From NCBI GenBank assembly GCA_947502355.1, contig CANMZP010000027.1, forward strand, positions 1-59,021: DNA of 59,021 nt. Direction: 5' to 3'. The translations under genes were made by a program, and so were the position numbers. Each line of letters opens with the position of its first letter. Positions within the stretch are counted from its first letter, which is position 1. Shown here piece by piece: positions 17,647 through 26,591 of the stretch. Source of the stretch: an uncultured Thalassotalea sp. (GTDB lineage: Bacteria; Pseudomonadota; Gammaproteobacteria; Enterobacterales; Alteromonadaceae). The notes under the pieces were generated by a model that had not been told where the DNA came from, searched no databases, and saw only the letters and a program-made list of their open reading frames with translations.

Positions 17647-19377
17647 TTAAAATGGAAAAACTCTCGGGATCATATACAACACCACCAATGAGTAGGTAAT
17701 GGATATGGGTAACCCCACCTTAATAAAGTCTTTTAATGAGTAGTTGCCGGCGTTATACACCATGACATTGGTTTGATAGCCATAAGGGCTGACAAAACTC
17801 CCGCTCGCCCCAAACGCTACCGCCATGACAAAGGGTAACGGGCTCACGCCAAGACCTAAGGCCATGTTATACGCAATTGGGAAAATTAATGCCGCTGCCG
17901 CGTTATTGGTGATGATTTCGGTCATCACTAAAGTAATTAAAAATACCGCCACAAAAGCCGCCATGATTGACTTGCCTTCTAAGAAACTTTGCACGGTATC
18001 GGCGATTAATACCGCCGTTTGGGTATTTTCTAACGCGGTTGCTAAGGTTAAAGCACTCATCACAATGAGCCAAATTTCGAGTGGGAAACGGCGTTTAATT
18101 TCGTTAATTGACAAACAGTTAAACAAAAACAGCGCGGTAAGGTAAAACATCAAACATTTAAGCAGGGCTATTTCAAAAAATACCGAAATACCAATGGATC
18201 CTAAAAAGCCAAACAGGGTAAATTTATCACGCCAGCCAAACAGCATGTTGTCGGCCTGTAAACCACTTAAAATAAAGAAGTTTTTACTTAAGTTGGTACG
18301 GGTTGAGAAATCTTTACCGACGGCAAGAATGAAGAAATCTCCTGAGTGAATTACCAAGTCCCCTAGCTTACCCGATAAGGTAGCCCCTTCTCGACGAATG
18401 GCCACCACAGCCGCATCAAAACGCGCTCTAAATCCGGCTTTTTTAAGGTTCATACCAATAATCGCCGAGCCGGGCTTTATCAACACTTCGGTCAAGTTGT
18501 CGCGCAATAAATCTTCTTGTTGAGCAAACAGTTTCAAGCCGTCAAACTGTTGTAAAATAAAGACTTTAGAGACGTCCCCGGTAAAAATAAGCTTGTCACC
18601 TGCTTGAATAAACTCTTCTGGACTTACCGGCGAGATAAGATGGTCACGGCGAATGATTTCCACTAAGAACAAGCTGTCCATGCTTCGTAAGCCGTTTTCT
18701 TCAATCGAGCGTCCAATGAGCTTTGAGTCGTCGGTGACTTTGGCTTCAACAAAGTAATGTTTATCGGCTTTTGAGTCAGCGCTGGTTTTGGGCAACGCAC
18801 CAATGCGTAAAAATAGCACCAACAAGCACGCCACCATCGCCGTTAAGCCAATGAGGGTAAAGTCAAAAAACGCCAAACTTTCTGCGCCCTGCTCGATGAG
18901 CATCGAGTTAACGATTAAGTTGGTCGAGGTACCCACTAACGTTAATGTGCCCCCTAAAATGGCCGCATAGGAAAGGGGCAATAATAACCGTCCAGGGTTA
19001 ATGTACTTATTGTTTTTGATGGGGGAAATTAATGTCGCCACAACTGCCGTATTGTTTAACACCGCAGAAGCAAACGCTGTGGTTAATAATGTTTTGACAT
19101 AGGAAAGTACGACAGACTTAGTAATTAAGTTGGCCGCGACTACCCGTAAAAAACTGGTGCGCTCAAAGGCAAATGAGCAGCTAATTAATAAGATCAGGGT
19201 TACTAACCCGGGGTTGGTGGCATTAATGAAGACTTCGTCGGTATTAACAAAGCCAAACGATAAACAGGCCATCATGGCCAACGCAAACACCCGTTCGGGG
19301 GCATTTTGATACCTTACTAAGCCGGTAAATGTTGCTATAAAAATAGCTATCATTATCCATTGGTCGGTTGCGAGCAT
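17647..19377 (-). CDS. SLC13-family permease with two RCK_C (TrkA-C) domains, probable sulfate transporter
   Basis: About 576 residues, multi-spanning. The N-terminal and C-terminal halves each carry transmembrane segments of the ArsB/NhaD-SLC13 fold (NNTAVVATLISPI and NNAAAALIFPIAYNMALG are the paired Asn-containing motifs). Between them lie two TrkA-C/RCK_C domains at about residues 195-265 and 280-345, usually regulatory ligand-binding domains. ATG 19377 is preferred because AAGG lies 6 bp upstream; an in-frame ATG at 19401 lacks a ribosome-binding site. Placement between cysN and cysC argues for sulfate uptake, since no CysTWA ABC transporter is present here. The substrate is inferred, not shown. 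Confidence 0.82.
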   Translation of the reverse strand: MLATDQWIMIAIFIATFTGLVRYQNAPERVFALAMMACLSFGFVNTDEVFINATNPGLVTLILLISCSFAFERTSFLRVVAANLITKSVVLSYVKTLLTTAFASAVLNNTAVVATLISPIKNNKYINPGRLLLPLSYAAILGGTLTLVGTSTNLIVNSMLIEQGAESLAFFDFTLIGLTAMVACLLVLFLRIGALPKTSADSKADKHYFVEAKVTDDSKLIGRSIEENGLRSMDSLFLVEIIRRDHLISPVSPEEFIQAGDKLIFTGDVSKVFILQQFDGLKLFAQQEDLLRDNLTEVLIKPGSAIIGMNLKKAGFRARFDAAVVAIRREGATLSGKLGDLVIHSGDFFILAVGKDFSTRTNLSKNFFILSGLQADNMLFGWRDKFTLFGFLGSIGISVFFEIALLKCLMFYLTALFLFNCLSINEIKRRFPLEIWLIVMSALTLATALENTQTAVLIADTVQSFLEGKSIMAAFVAVFLITLVMTEIITNNAAAALIFPIAYNMALGLGVSPLPFVMAVAFGASGSFVSPYGYQTNVMVYNAGNYSLKDFIKVGLPISITYSLVVLYMIPRVFPF

Positions 19378-19555
19378 ATGAACCTTGCAGGGATATCCCA
19401 TGTATTTGTTAGGAAAAAAGCGCTAGAGCTTAAATTTTTATTTACCTAACATATTGTAATTATTCATTAAAGATATACCAAGCCTACAGTTCAGGCAAGT
19501 CGCCTGATAACTGTTTTTGAAAAGCAGAACTTGGTGAAATTTAATATAGAAAACG

Positions 19556-19580
19556 CTGCCAATGCCCAAAGCATGGCAGC
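19556..19580 (-). terminator. Possible weak terminator or attenuator hairpin after cysN
   Basis: CTGCCAATGC and GCATGGCAG pair with a one-base bulge around CCAAA, 45 bp past the cysN stop. The following T-tract on the minus strand is short (CGTTTTC), so it may only attenuate into the permease gene. Directly next to the stop is a 13-bp direct duplication (19601-19613 and 19614-19626). Confidence 0.4.
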
Positions 19581-19625
19581 GGGGTTGAGTTGCTAATCGG
19601 TAATGACAGTCGTTAATGACAGTCG

Positions 19626-21035
19626 TTAAATCTCTTTACATTCCCACTCAGGGAAGTTTTTACGAATAAAGGCATTTAATTCAATATCCGATTGGCTGTA
19701 AGACCGAGCGCGACCATTAACCGATGTACTGATGTCGGTGTTGGTGATCAAGCCTGCGCCTACGGTAATATTGGTTAATCGGTCGATGATCACAAAACTG
19801 CCGGTACCTGTGACCTTATTGTATTCATCTATAACGACCGGGCTATTGGTAACCACATTACAATTGCCGATTTCGTTGAGTTTTAATTCGTTGTCGGCAA
19901 TTTTTTCCAGGGTATTTACATTAATCTTGTGGTTAATTGACTCAATTCGGCCAAAGGTGTTTTTGCTGCCAATTTTAAATTCATATTCTTTGCCCGGTTG
20001 CAAAGCCGCTTCGCTCATCCAAACCAAATTGGCTTGAAACGAGTCGGATACACTGGCCAGTTTATTGGACTTAACTATCACATCACCACGGGAAATATCA
20101 ATTTCGGTATTCAGGGTTAAGGTGATTGCTTGGCCAACGGTGCCGCTTTCTAGCTCGCCATCGGCGGTAACAATGCTTTTCACCGATGAGGTTTTGCCAG
20201 ACGGTAACGCGGTGATCATGTCGCCTGGGTGAATAACCCCACCAGCCACGGTACCACAAAAGCCTCTAAAGTCTAGGTTAGGGCGAGTTACGTATTGCAC
20301 CGGAAAACGAAAATCGTCTTTGTTTTGATCTTCATTAATTTTAACCGTTTCCAAAAGCGCCATTAATGTTGCCCCCGGATACCAGTCCATTTCTTCTGAG
20401 CGGTTAACCACGTTGTCGCCATTTAAGGCCGAAATAGGCACAAAACGCACATCTTTAAGATTTACCTGATCGGCAAACGCTTTGTATTCGCTTTTTATGC
20501 GGCGGTATTCTTTTTGATCGTAGCCAATTAAGTCCATTTTGTTGACAGCAACAATAATGTGCTTAATACCTAGCAATGAGGCAATATAACTATGGCGTTT
20601 GGTTTGGGTTTGTACGCCATAACGCGCATCAATCATAACAATGGCCAGGTTACAGTTAGAGGCACCAGTGGCCATATTTCGGGTATATTGTTCGTGCCCA
20701 GGACAGTCCGCAATAATAAACTTACGCTTTTCGGTAGCAAAATAACGGTAGGCAACATCAATGGTTATGCCCTGCTCACGTTCAGATTGCAAACCATCAA
20801 CCAACAAGGCCAAGTCAAATTCAGCATTGGTGGTATTAAACTTTTTTGAATCGCTTTTAATCGCATCCATGTGGTCTTCAAAGATCAACTTTGAGTCATG
20901 CAATAATCGGCCAATTAATGTTGATTTACCGTCATCAACGTTACCGCAGGTTAAAAATCGAAGCATATCTTTGTGCTCATGCACTTTTAAGTATTCTTCA
21001 ATGTTGGTTTCTAAAAGGGTTTGTTCGTGTGTCAT
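19626..21035 (-). CDS. cysN: Sulfate adenylyltransferase subunit 1 (GTPase)
   Basis: A 469-residue GTP-binding subunit of ATP sulfurylase. The elongation-factor-like G domain is intact: GNVDDGKST (G1), DCPGHEQYTRNM (G3) and NKMD (G4), followed by two beta-barrel domains. It couples GTP hydrolysis to APS synthesis by CysD. The length fits a stand-alone CysN with no fused CysC, and cysC is encoded separately at 17018-17614. It is normally adjacent to cysD, but here a 114-residue S23-type gene and flanking spacers separate them. Confidence 0.95.
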   Translation of the reverse strand: MTHEQTLLETNIEEYLKVHEHKDMLRFLTCGNVDDGKSTLIGRLLHDSKLIFEDHMDAIKSDSKKFNTTNAEFDLALLVDGLQSEREQGITIDVAYRYFATEKRKFIIADCPGHEQYTRNMATGASNCNLAIVMIDARYGVQTQTKRHSYIASLLGIKHIIVAVNKMDLIGYDQKEYRRIKSEYKAFADQVNLKDVRFVPISALNGDNVVNRSEEMDWYPGATLMALLETVKINEDQNKDDFRFPVQYVTRPNLDFRGFCGTVAGGVIHPGDMITALPSGKTSSVKSIVTADGELESGTVGQAITLTLNTEIDISRGDVIVKSNKLASVSDSFQANLVWMSEAALQPGKEYEFKIGSKNTFGRIESINHKINVNTLEKIADNELKLNEIGNCNVVTNSPVVIDEYNKVTGTGSFVIIDRLTNITVGAGLITNTDISTSVNGRARSYSQSDIELNAFIRKNFPEWECKEI

Positions 21036-21126
21036 GGTATTTACCTGCTCTTTTTAAAGATTGAGGCTGCAAGTTATGAGCTACAAGCTTCAAATTGTAT
21101 ATTTTGTGCTTCAGTAGCACGTATTG

Positions 21127-21471
21127 TTATTGCTTTAAAATTTTATTTCTCAATCCACTCAACATTGCATCAATATTATTCGCTATTCTCAACCAATCTC
21201 CGCCTGAATTTCGATCTATATAGCCAATTTCTATGCCTATATATATTTGCGTTCGTAGTTCAGCACATGAGCCTTTTGCTATAGATAAAAAGTGGGCTTT
21301 CTCTTTATTTGAATACCTAGCCATTCCTTCTGCGATATTGCTAGGTACCGATAAGCCAGAGCGTGTTATTTGATCTTTAAATCCATAATCTTTCAATGAT
21401 ATTAGGTATCTATACAATACAACAGATAATTGAACTGACTCTTTCCAAACCGTTAACTTTTCATAATTCAT
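21127..21471 (-). CDS. Four-helix-bundle protein, S23 / 23S rRNA intervening-sequence protein family
   Basis: A 114-residue protein with family features: LTVWKESVQLSVVLYRY near the start, then DQITRSGLSVPSNIAEG, and the helical segment AHFLSIAKGSCAELRTQI. It has a strong ribosome-binding site (AAAGGA). Such proteins form pentameric helical bundles. They were first seen in intervening sequences inside 23S rRNA genes but also occur as solitary genes in many operons; their function is not established. Here the gene lies on the same strand between cysD and cysN, with 143-bp and 91-bp spacers, which looks like an insertion into an otherwise conserved operon. Confidence 0.88.
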   Translation of the reverse strand: MNYEKLTVWKESVQLSVVLYRYLISLKDYGFKDQITRSGLSVPSNIAEGMARYSNKEKAHFLSIAKGSCAELRTQIYIGIEIGYIDRNSGGDWLRIANNIDAMLSGLRNKILKQ

Positions 21472-21599
21472 AACAATTCCTTTTGCTTTCTATTAAATTA
21501 TAAGCTTTCTACCCACCTAAGAAAGTACCACTTTAAAGATAAACCAAACTGCTTTTGATCTTTCATGTAGCTTGCGGCTTCTAACTTTAGGCTTTTCTT

Positions 21600-21616
21600 A
21601 AGTTGCTTTGCAACTT
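21600..21616 (-). other. Hairpin at the cysD stop codon
   Basis: AAGTTGC and GCAACTT pair around a 3-nt loop, overlapping the cysD stop codon on the minus strand. With no T-tract it is more likely an mRNA stability or processing element, or an insertion boundary of the S23 segment, than a terminator. Confidence 0.4.
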
Positions 21617-22514
21617 AGAAATACCCTTCCATTTTTTTCTTTTCCATAGAGCCTGATGAGTCATGGTCTATTACCCTGCCCTGACGCTCTGAGGTTTTGG
21701 TTAACAACATTTCTTGAATGACTTCTGGTAATGTTGTTGCTTGCGATTCTACCGCGCCCGTTAAGGGGTAGTCGCCTAACGTTCTAAAGCGCACCATTTT
21801 CATTTCTGGCTCTTCACCTTCGTGCAATTGCATTCGATCGTCATTAACCATGATTAGTGTACCGTCACGCTCTACAACCGGGCGTGGTGCAGACAGGTAT
21901 AATGGCACAATATCGATATTTTCAAGGTAAATGTATTGCCAAATATCGAGTTCGGTCCAGTTAGACAGAGGGAAAACTCTGATGCTTTCGCCTTTATTTA
22001 CTTTGCCGTTGTATACGTTCCATAACTCAGGGCGTTGGCTTTTTGGGTCCCAACGGTGGTTTTTATCGCGAAATGAATAAACCCGCTCTTTGGCACGAGA
22101 TTTTTCTTCGTCACGACGGGCACCACCAAAGGCGGCATCAAACTGATGCTTATTTAACGCTTCCTTCAATGCTTGAGTTTTCATAACATCGGTAAATTTG
22201 GCACTGCCATGGTCAAATGGGTTCATGCCCGCTTTGCGACCTTCTTCGTTGGTATGCACGATTAAGTCCAAATCGAACTTTTTAGCCAAATCATCGCGAA
22301 ATTTGATCATTTCCTTAAATTTCCACGTTGTGTCAACGTGCATCAATGGAAATGGAGGCTTGGCAGGGTAAAACGCTTTTAACGCTAAGTGCAGCATTAC
22401 CGCCGAGTCTTTACCAACGGAATACAGCATAACCGGATTATCAAATTCGGCCGCTACCTCGCGAATGATATGAATGGATTCAGCTTCTAATTGCTTTAGA
22501 TGAGTGAGTGTCAT
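21615..22514 (-). CDS. cysD: Sulfate adenylyltransferase subunit 2
   Basis: A 299-residue catalytic subunit of ATP sulfurylase, which forms APS from sulfate and ATP with CysN. The ATP pyrophosphatase PP-loop SVGKDS is visible near residue 33, and the family landmarks [12 protein letters not shown] and [15 protein letters not shown] are present. It is the first gene of the sulfate-activation operon. The 329-bp region upstream presumably holds its promoter, but I could not place a CysB site. Confidence 0.95.
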   Translation of the reverse strand: MTLTHLKQLEAESIHIIREVAAEFDNPVMLYSVGKDSAVMLHLALKAFYPAKPPFPLMHVDTTWKFKEMIKFRDDLAKKFDLDLIVHTNEEGRKAGMNPFDHGSAKFTDVMKTQALKEALNKHQFDAAFGGARRDEEKSRAKERVYSFRDKNHRWDPKSQRPELWNVYNGKVNKGESIRVFPLSNWTELDIWQYIYLENIDIVPLYLSAPRPVVERDGTLIMVNDDRMQLHEGEEPEMKMVRFRTLGDYPLTGAVESQATTLPEVIQEMLLTKTSERQGRVIDHDSSGSMEKKKMEGYF

Positions 22515-22677
22515 AATTATTTTATTGTCCTACCACGTTATTCTTATTTGATTATTTCACAATAAATCATTTGCTTCTAGCAAACCTAACACCGTTTTCT
22601 GTGCCATTTATGAATATAATATAGCAATTATATTTAAGAATGCTTTAAACATTTTTATCAATTTGGTTATAAGGGCA

Positions 22678-22712
22678 CCGTTTTTTATACTTATAAGGGT
22701 ATAAAAAAGCGG
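22678..22712. promoter_or_regulatory. AT-rich inverted repeat upstream of cysD
   Basis: CCGTTTTTTATAC and GTATAAAAAAGCGG are near-perfect inverse arms around TTATAAGG, in the 22515-22843 gap between cysD and the end of pit. It could be a regulator site or a weak terminator-like stem. Nothing else is evident in this gap apart from the pit terminator. Confidence 0.35.
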
Positions 22713-22791
22713 CTAAGAGCATCTGCTAAAACCTGTTTTATGGTAAAGCTTTTTTTGATTGAAGGAATGCACGAAGTTTAGTTGCAGGATC

Positions 22792-22818
22792 AAAAAAGCC
22801 GACGCGAAGTCGGCTTTT
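22792..22818 (-). terminator. Rho-independent terminator of the DUF47-pit transcript
   Basis: Read on the minus strand, GCCGAC and GTCGGC pair around a short loop and run into six T residues. It begins about 26 bp after the pit stop codon. Confidence 0.9.
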
Positions 22819-22843
22819 AAAGAGAGGTGTTTATAAGCTTTTC

Positions 22844-24109
22844 TTAGCTTAATGCGCCTTTAATCATCCAGAAGAACATGATTGATAACGCCGCACCTAT
22901 CGGTAGTGTTACTACCCAAGATACAATGATGTTACGTACAACACCTAAGTTAATCGCACCGATACCACGGGCCATACCGACACCTAATACCGCACCAACA
23001 AGTGTTTGTGTTGTAGAGATAGGTAAACCAGTACCGGATGCAACCACAACGGTACATGCTGCGGCAAGCTCTGCAGCAAAACCACGACTTGGTGTTAAGT
23101 GGGTAATACCTTTACCAATGGTGGCAATTACACGGTGACCGAATAACGCTAGACCGGCAACAATACCAACACCACCTAGTGGTAAGATCCACCATGCTAA
23201 TGCCGTTTTCGAAGCGATTTCACCATTGCTGTTAACAATTGAAACAACGGCGGCCAATGGACCAATTGCGTTAGCAACATCGTTTGAACCGTGTGCGAAA
23301 GCCATACAACACGCGGTAATAACCATTAATATGGCAAATACTTTTTCAACATTTAAGTAATCGCTGTGATGGCTTTTGGCTTTCTTAAACTCAATGCGAG
23401 CGATAAAGAATTTACCCACTAAAGCAACCACGATAGCCACACCAAGAGCCCAAATAAAGCCTTCGGTAGCCCCTAGGTTTAAACCAATGTGCTTTAAGCC
23501 TTTTTTGATGGTTACTAGCGATAAAACAAAACCCGCTAAGAACATGTAAAAAGGTACCCATTTACGTGCTTGGTCAAGTGGTTTATCTGTATTAAAGATA
23601 AGCTTTTGGGCACTGTTGAAAATGATAAATGAGAACACACCAGCAATAAGCGGGGTAACAACCCAACTACCAACAATGCCGCCTACTTTACCCCAGGCAA
23701 CGGTTTCAGCACCAACACCAACCGCTGAGAAACCAATAATGGCACCAACAATTGAGTGCGTTGTCGATACTGGCCAGCCCATGTAAGACGCAATTAATAA
23801 CCAAACACCAGCGGCTAATAGCGCTGAGATCATACCGTAAACAAGCTGTTCTGGGATGTCTACGAAGTAACTGGCATCAATAATGCCTTTACGAATGGTA
23901 GACGTTACTTCACCACCGGCTAAATACGCACCAGCGAATTCAAAGATCATCGCAATGATGATCGCTTGTTTAATGGTTAACGCTTTGGAGCCTACAGAGG
24001 TACCCATGGCGTTTGCCACGTCGTTTGCACCAATACCCCAAGCCATTACAAAACCTACGGCGGCAGCAAAAAGAACCAAGTAGGTTCCGTAGTTAGTTAA
24101 AATTTCCAC
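22844..24109 (-). CDS. pit: PiT-family inorganic phosphate transporter
   Basis: A 421-residue membrane protein with the two inverted PHO-4 repeats of the family: GANDVANAMGTSVGSKAL near residue 27 and GSNDVANAIGPLAA near residue 274. About ten transmembrane segments are apparent. The family performs ion-coupled, low-affinity uptake of phosphate or metal-phosphate. It follows the DUF47 gene by 10 bp, the standard pit partner arrangement. Having pit just downstream of the high-affinity pst genes places both phosphate uptake routes side by side. Confidence 0.93.
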   Translation of the reverse strand: MEILTNYGTYLVLFAAAVGFVMAWGIGANDVANAMGTSVGSKALTIKQAIIIAMIFEFAGAYLAGGEVTSTIRKGIIDASYFVDIPEQLVYGMISALLAAGVWLLIASYMGWPVSTTHSIVGAIIGFSAVGVGAETVAWGKVGGIVGSWVVTPLIAGVFSFIIFNSAQKLIFNTDKPLDQARKWVPFYMFLAGFVLSLVTIKKGLKHIGLNLGATEGFIWALGVAIVVALVGKFFIARIEFKKAKSHHSDYLNVEKVFAILMVITACCMAFAHGSNDVANAIGPLAAVVSIVNSNGEIASKTALAWWILPLGGVGIVAGLALFGHRVIATIGKGITHLTPSRGFAAELAAACTVVVASGTGLPISTTQTLVGAVLGVGMARGIGAINLGVVRNIIVSWVVTLPIGAALSIMFFWMIKGALS

Positions 24110-24119
24110 TTATGAACCC

Positions 24120-24797
24120 TTATCTGGCTAACATAATTTCTAAACGAGCTCCAACTCGTTCAGCCGTGTCGGCTAAGTCGCCAACCCATTCTACGATTTG
24201 ATATAAGAAAATTACGTCAATTGGGTTCATATCATCCTCGAAGCCCATGATGGCTTGACGTAAAGCAATTTGCATTGAATCGGTATCGTCTTCAATTGAA
24301 GCAAGTTGACCTAATAATTTGTCAACACGTTTTACTTCTCGACCACGAAAACCGGTTTCTAATAAGTCATCTAACTCGTTAATCGCAGCTGCAGACTTAT
24401 TAATGGCATCGATTGAACGAGCCAGGTATTCATTGAATTTTTTTGTGATGTCTTCTGGGATCACAATTTGACGACCTAAGATGCGGCCGGCAATATCTTT
24501 TGAAATGTTAGCAATTTTATCTTGCTGACTTACCAGTTCAAGCACATCGGTGCGCTCTACTGGCATAAAAATGCCACCAGGCATTTCCATACGAATCGCT
24601 CTTTTCATTGCGTCGGCTTCTTTTTCAGCCTTTGAGATTTTTTTACGCAACTTTTCTGCTTTGATCCAATCCGCGTTATTTGAAGATTCAAAAAACTCCG
24701 GTAAGATCTCAGCACACTCTGTCACCTTACGGATATGTTTTTCCAAAGGCTTCAGTGGTGATTTAGCAAAAACACCAAGAATTGTATTTCCAGTCAT
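24120..24797 (-). CDS. DUF47 family PhoU-like protein, Pit partner
   Basis: A 225-residue, almost entirely helical protein of the TIGR00153/DUF47 family, distantly related to PhoU, with the family segment EADAMKRAIRMEMPGGIFMPVERTD broken into two pieces near residues 55-85. Genes of this family sit directly upstream of pit transporters in many bacteria and are thought to regulate them. Translation is probably coupled to pit (10-bp gap). A small inverted repeat (GCAGTC, ATT, GACTGC at 24812-24826) lies just before its start codon and could be an operator. There is a 185-bp gap to phoU, possibly containing a weak terminator and its own promoter. Confidence 0.88.
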   Translation of the reverse strand: MTGNTILGVFAKSPLKPLEKHIRKVTECAEILPEFFESSNNADWIKAEKLRKKISKAEKEADAMKRAIRMEMPGGIFMPVERTDVLELVSQQDKIANISKDIAGRILGRQIVIPEDITKKFNEYLARSIDAINKSAAAINELDDLLETGFRGREVKRVDKLLGQLASIEDDTDSMQIALRQAIMGFEDDMNPIDVIFLYQIVEWVGDLADTAERVGARLEIMLAR

Positions 24798-24982
24798 AAT
24801 TCATAATTCCTGCAGTCATTGACTGCCTATTAAAATCGCCGCAAATATACATCATTTGCAACTAAAAACAAAAGACTATGAGCTTAATTTGCTCATCAGT
24901 TTATAAAATAACGCAAAAAAACACCCTAGAACACAATTTTTTCACAGGGTCTTTACACACGATAAGGCTTTTTTAGGTATTT

Positions 24983-25699
24983 TTATTCCTTATTAAGTAA
25001 TACTTGCGCCACATCGTCATCTGAAATATGGCGAACATCTTTACCTTTTACAAAATAAATAACGTATTCACAGATGTTTTGGCAACGGTCACCAATACGT
25101 TCTAGCGCACGCGCTGACCAAATAACCGACATAACTTTTGGAATAGAACGAGGATCTTCCATCATGTAGGTCATTAATTGGCGCATTAATGCTTCGTATT
25201 CGCGATCAATTCGACTGTCTTGTTGGTGTACTTTAAAGGCCGCATCAAAATCCATACGCGTAAAGGCATCTAGGGTGTTTTGTAAAGTGGTTAACACCAA
25301 TTGCCCCAAATTATCCATATTGAGCAAGAAGTCTTGCTGCTTGGTACTAAATTGCTCTAGCGCCACTTTTGAGATTTTTTCGGCTTCATCGGCGATGCGC
25401 TCTAAATCGGCAATGGTTTTTACAATGGCCATAACCAAACGTAAATCACCGGCTGCGGGTTGGCGTTTGGCAATAATGCGGGTACATTCTTCATCAATCG
25501 CGACTTCTAGGCGGTTAATTTTGTAATCGCTATTTAATACCTTTTGCGCCAATTCTTCGTTGTTGTCGGTTACGGCGGTTAGGGCGTCTTTTAATTGTTG
25601 TTCAACCAAGCCCCCCATTTGCATAACGTGGTTTAAAATCGCGTCTAATTCAGCGTTAAATTGGCCCGAGATATGACGGCCAGTATCGAAAGTTTCCAT
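24983..25699 (-). CDS. phoU: Phosphate-specific transport system accessory protein PhoU
   Basis: A 238-residue helical protein formed of two PhoU three-helix repeats. Acidic metal-binding type sequences occur in each (ERIADEAEKIS and ERIGDRCQNICEYV). PhoU links the state of the Pst transporter to the PhoR/PhoB two-component system and represses the Pho regulon when phosphate is plentiful. It is the last gene of the pst run, 12 bp after pstB. phoB and phoR are not in this window. Confidence 0.95.
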   Translation of the reverse strand: METFDTGRHISGQFNAELDAILNHVMQMGGLVEQQLKDALTAVTDNNEELAQKVLNSDYKINRLEVAIDEECTRIIAKRQPAAGDLRLVMAIVKTIADLERIADEAEKISKVALEQFSTKQQDFLLNMDNLGQLVLTTLQNTLDAFTRMDFDAAFKVHQQDSRIDREYEALMRQLMTYMMEDPRSIPKVMSVIWSARALERIGDRCQNICEYVIYFVKGKDVRHISDDDVAQVLLNKE

Positions 25700-25711
25700 A
25701 AATTTCCCCTA

Positions 25712-26536
25712 TTATCCGTAACGACCGGTAATGTAATCTTCGGTTTTCTTTTTTAAAGGTGTGGTAAATAACGTATTAGTGTCTGTGTATTCAATTAAAT
25801 CGCCCATATACATAAAGGCCGTTTGATCGGATACACGGGCTGCTTGTTGCATATTATGAGTTACGATAACCACGGTATACTTTTTCTTTAACTCGGTAAT
25901 AAGCTCTTCAATCACTAACGTTGAGATTGGATCAAGCGCTGAGGTTGGCTCATCCAGTAATAATACTTCAGGCTCTATTGCAATGGCACGTGCAATAACC
26001 AAACGTTGTTGTTGACCACCCGACAAGCCTAAAGCGGACTCATGTATTCTGTCTTTAACTTCATCCCATAGCGCCGCTGCGCGAAGTGACTTTTCACATG
26101 CTTCATCTAACACGCGACGGTTTTTCTCGCCAATTAAGCGTAATCCATAGACCACGTTTTCATAAATGGACTTAGGAAACGGGTTAGGACGTTGAAATAC
26201 CATACCAACTTTACGACGAAGTTGGGCAACATCCACATGTTTGCCATAAATATTCTCGCCGTGCAGGTTAATTTCGCCATCAATATGACACACATCGATT
26301 AAATCGTTCATGCGGTTAATGCAGCGCAGCAACGTTGACTTACCACAACCACTTGGGCCGATAAACGCCGTTACCTGGCCTTTAGGGATCTTCATGGAGA
26401 TATTATTTAAAGCTTTTTTGTCACCGTAGTGCAAGTTTAGGTTTTTAATTTCCAACGCAACTTGGTCTTGCTCAAGGGCGTTAATGTCTATCGTTGACTG
26501 ACCAGGCATAGCGATTTCAGGTTTTAAATTTAACAT
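25712..26536 (-). CDS. pstB: Phosphate ABC transporter ATP-binding protein PstB
   Basis: About 274 residues. Walker [10 protein letters not shown], signature LSGGQQQR, Walker [12 protein letters not shown] and switch His (VTHNM) are all intact. It powers high-affinity phosphate import with PstA and PstC. ATG 26536 is preferred over an in-frame TTG at 26548. An N-terminal extension of about 30 residues precedes the ABC domain, not unusual in gammaproteobacterial PstB. It is 55 bp after pstA and 12 bp before phoU. Confidence 0.95.
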   Translation of the reverse strand: MLNLKPEIAMPGQSTIDINALEQDQVALEIKNLNLHYGDKKALNNISMKIPKGQVTAFIGPSGCGKSTLLRCINRMNDLIDVCHIDGEINLHGENIYGKHVDVAQLRRKVGMVFQRPNPFPKSIYENVVYGLRLIGEKNRRVLDEACEKSLRAAALWDEVKDRIHESALGLSGGQQQRLVIARAIAIEPEVLLLDEPTSALDPISTLVIEELITELKKKYTVVIVTHNMQQAARVSDQTAFMYMGDLIEYTDTNTLFTTPLKKKTEDYITGRYG

Positions 26537-26591
26537 AATTATTCTCAATCTTTTAATTCGGTTCTAAAGCACCGTGTTGTTGATGTTACGG

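Noticed and set aside
21127-21471. 23S rRNA intervening sequence
   Set aside because: The protein family is right, but no rRNA sequence surrounds it; the gene lies between cysD and cysN.
24812-24826. Pho box before the DUF47-pit pair
   Set aside because: There is only a short palindrome (GCAGTC-ATT-GACTGC), not the direct TGTCA repeats at 11-bp spacing seen before pstC.
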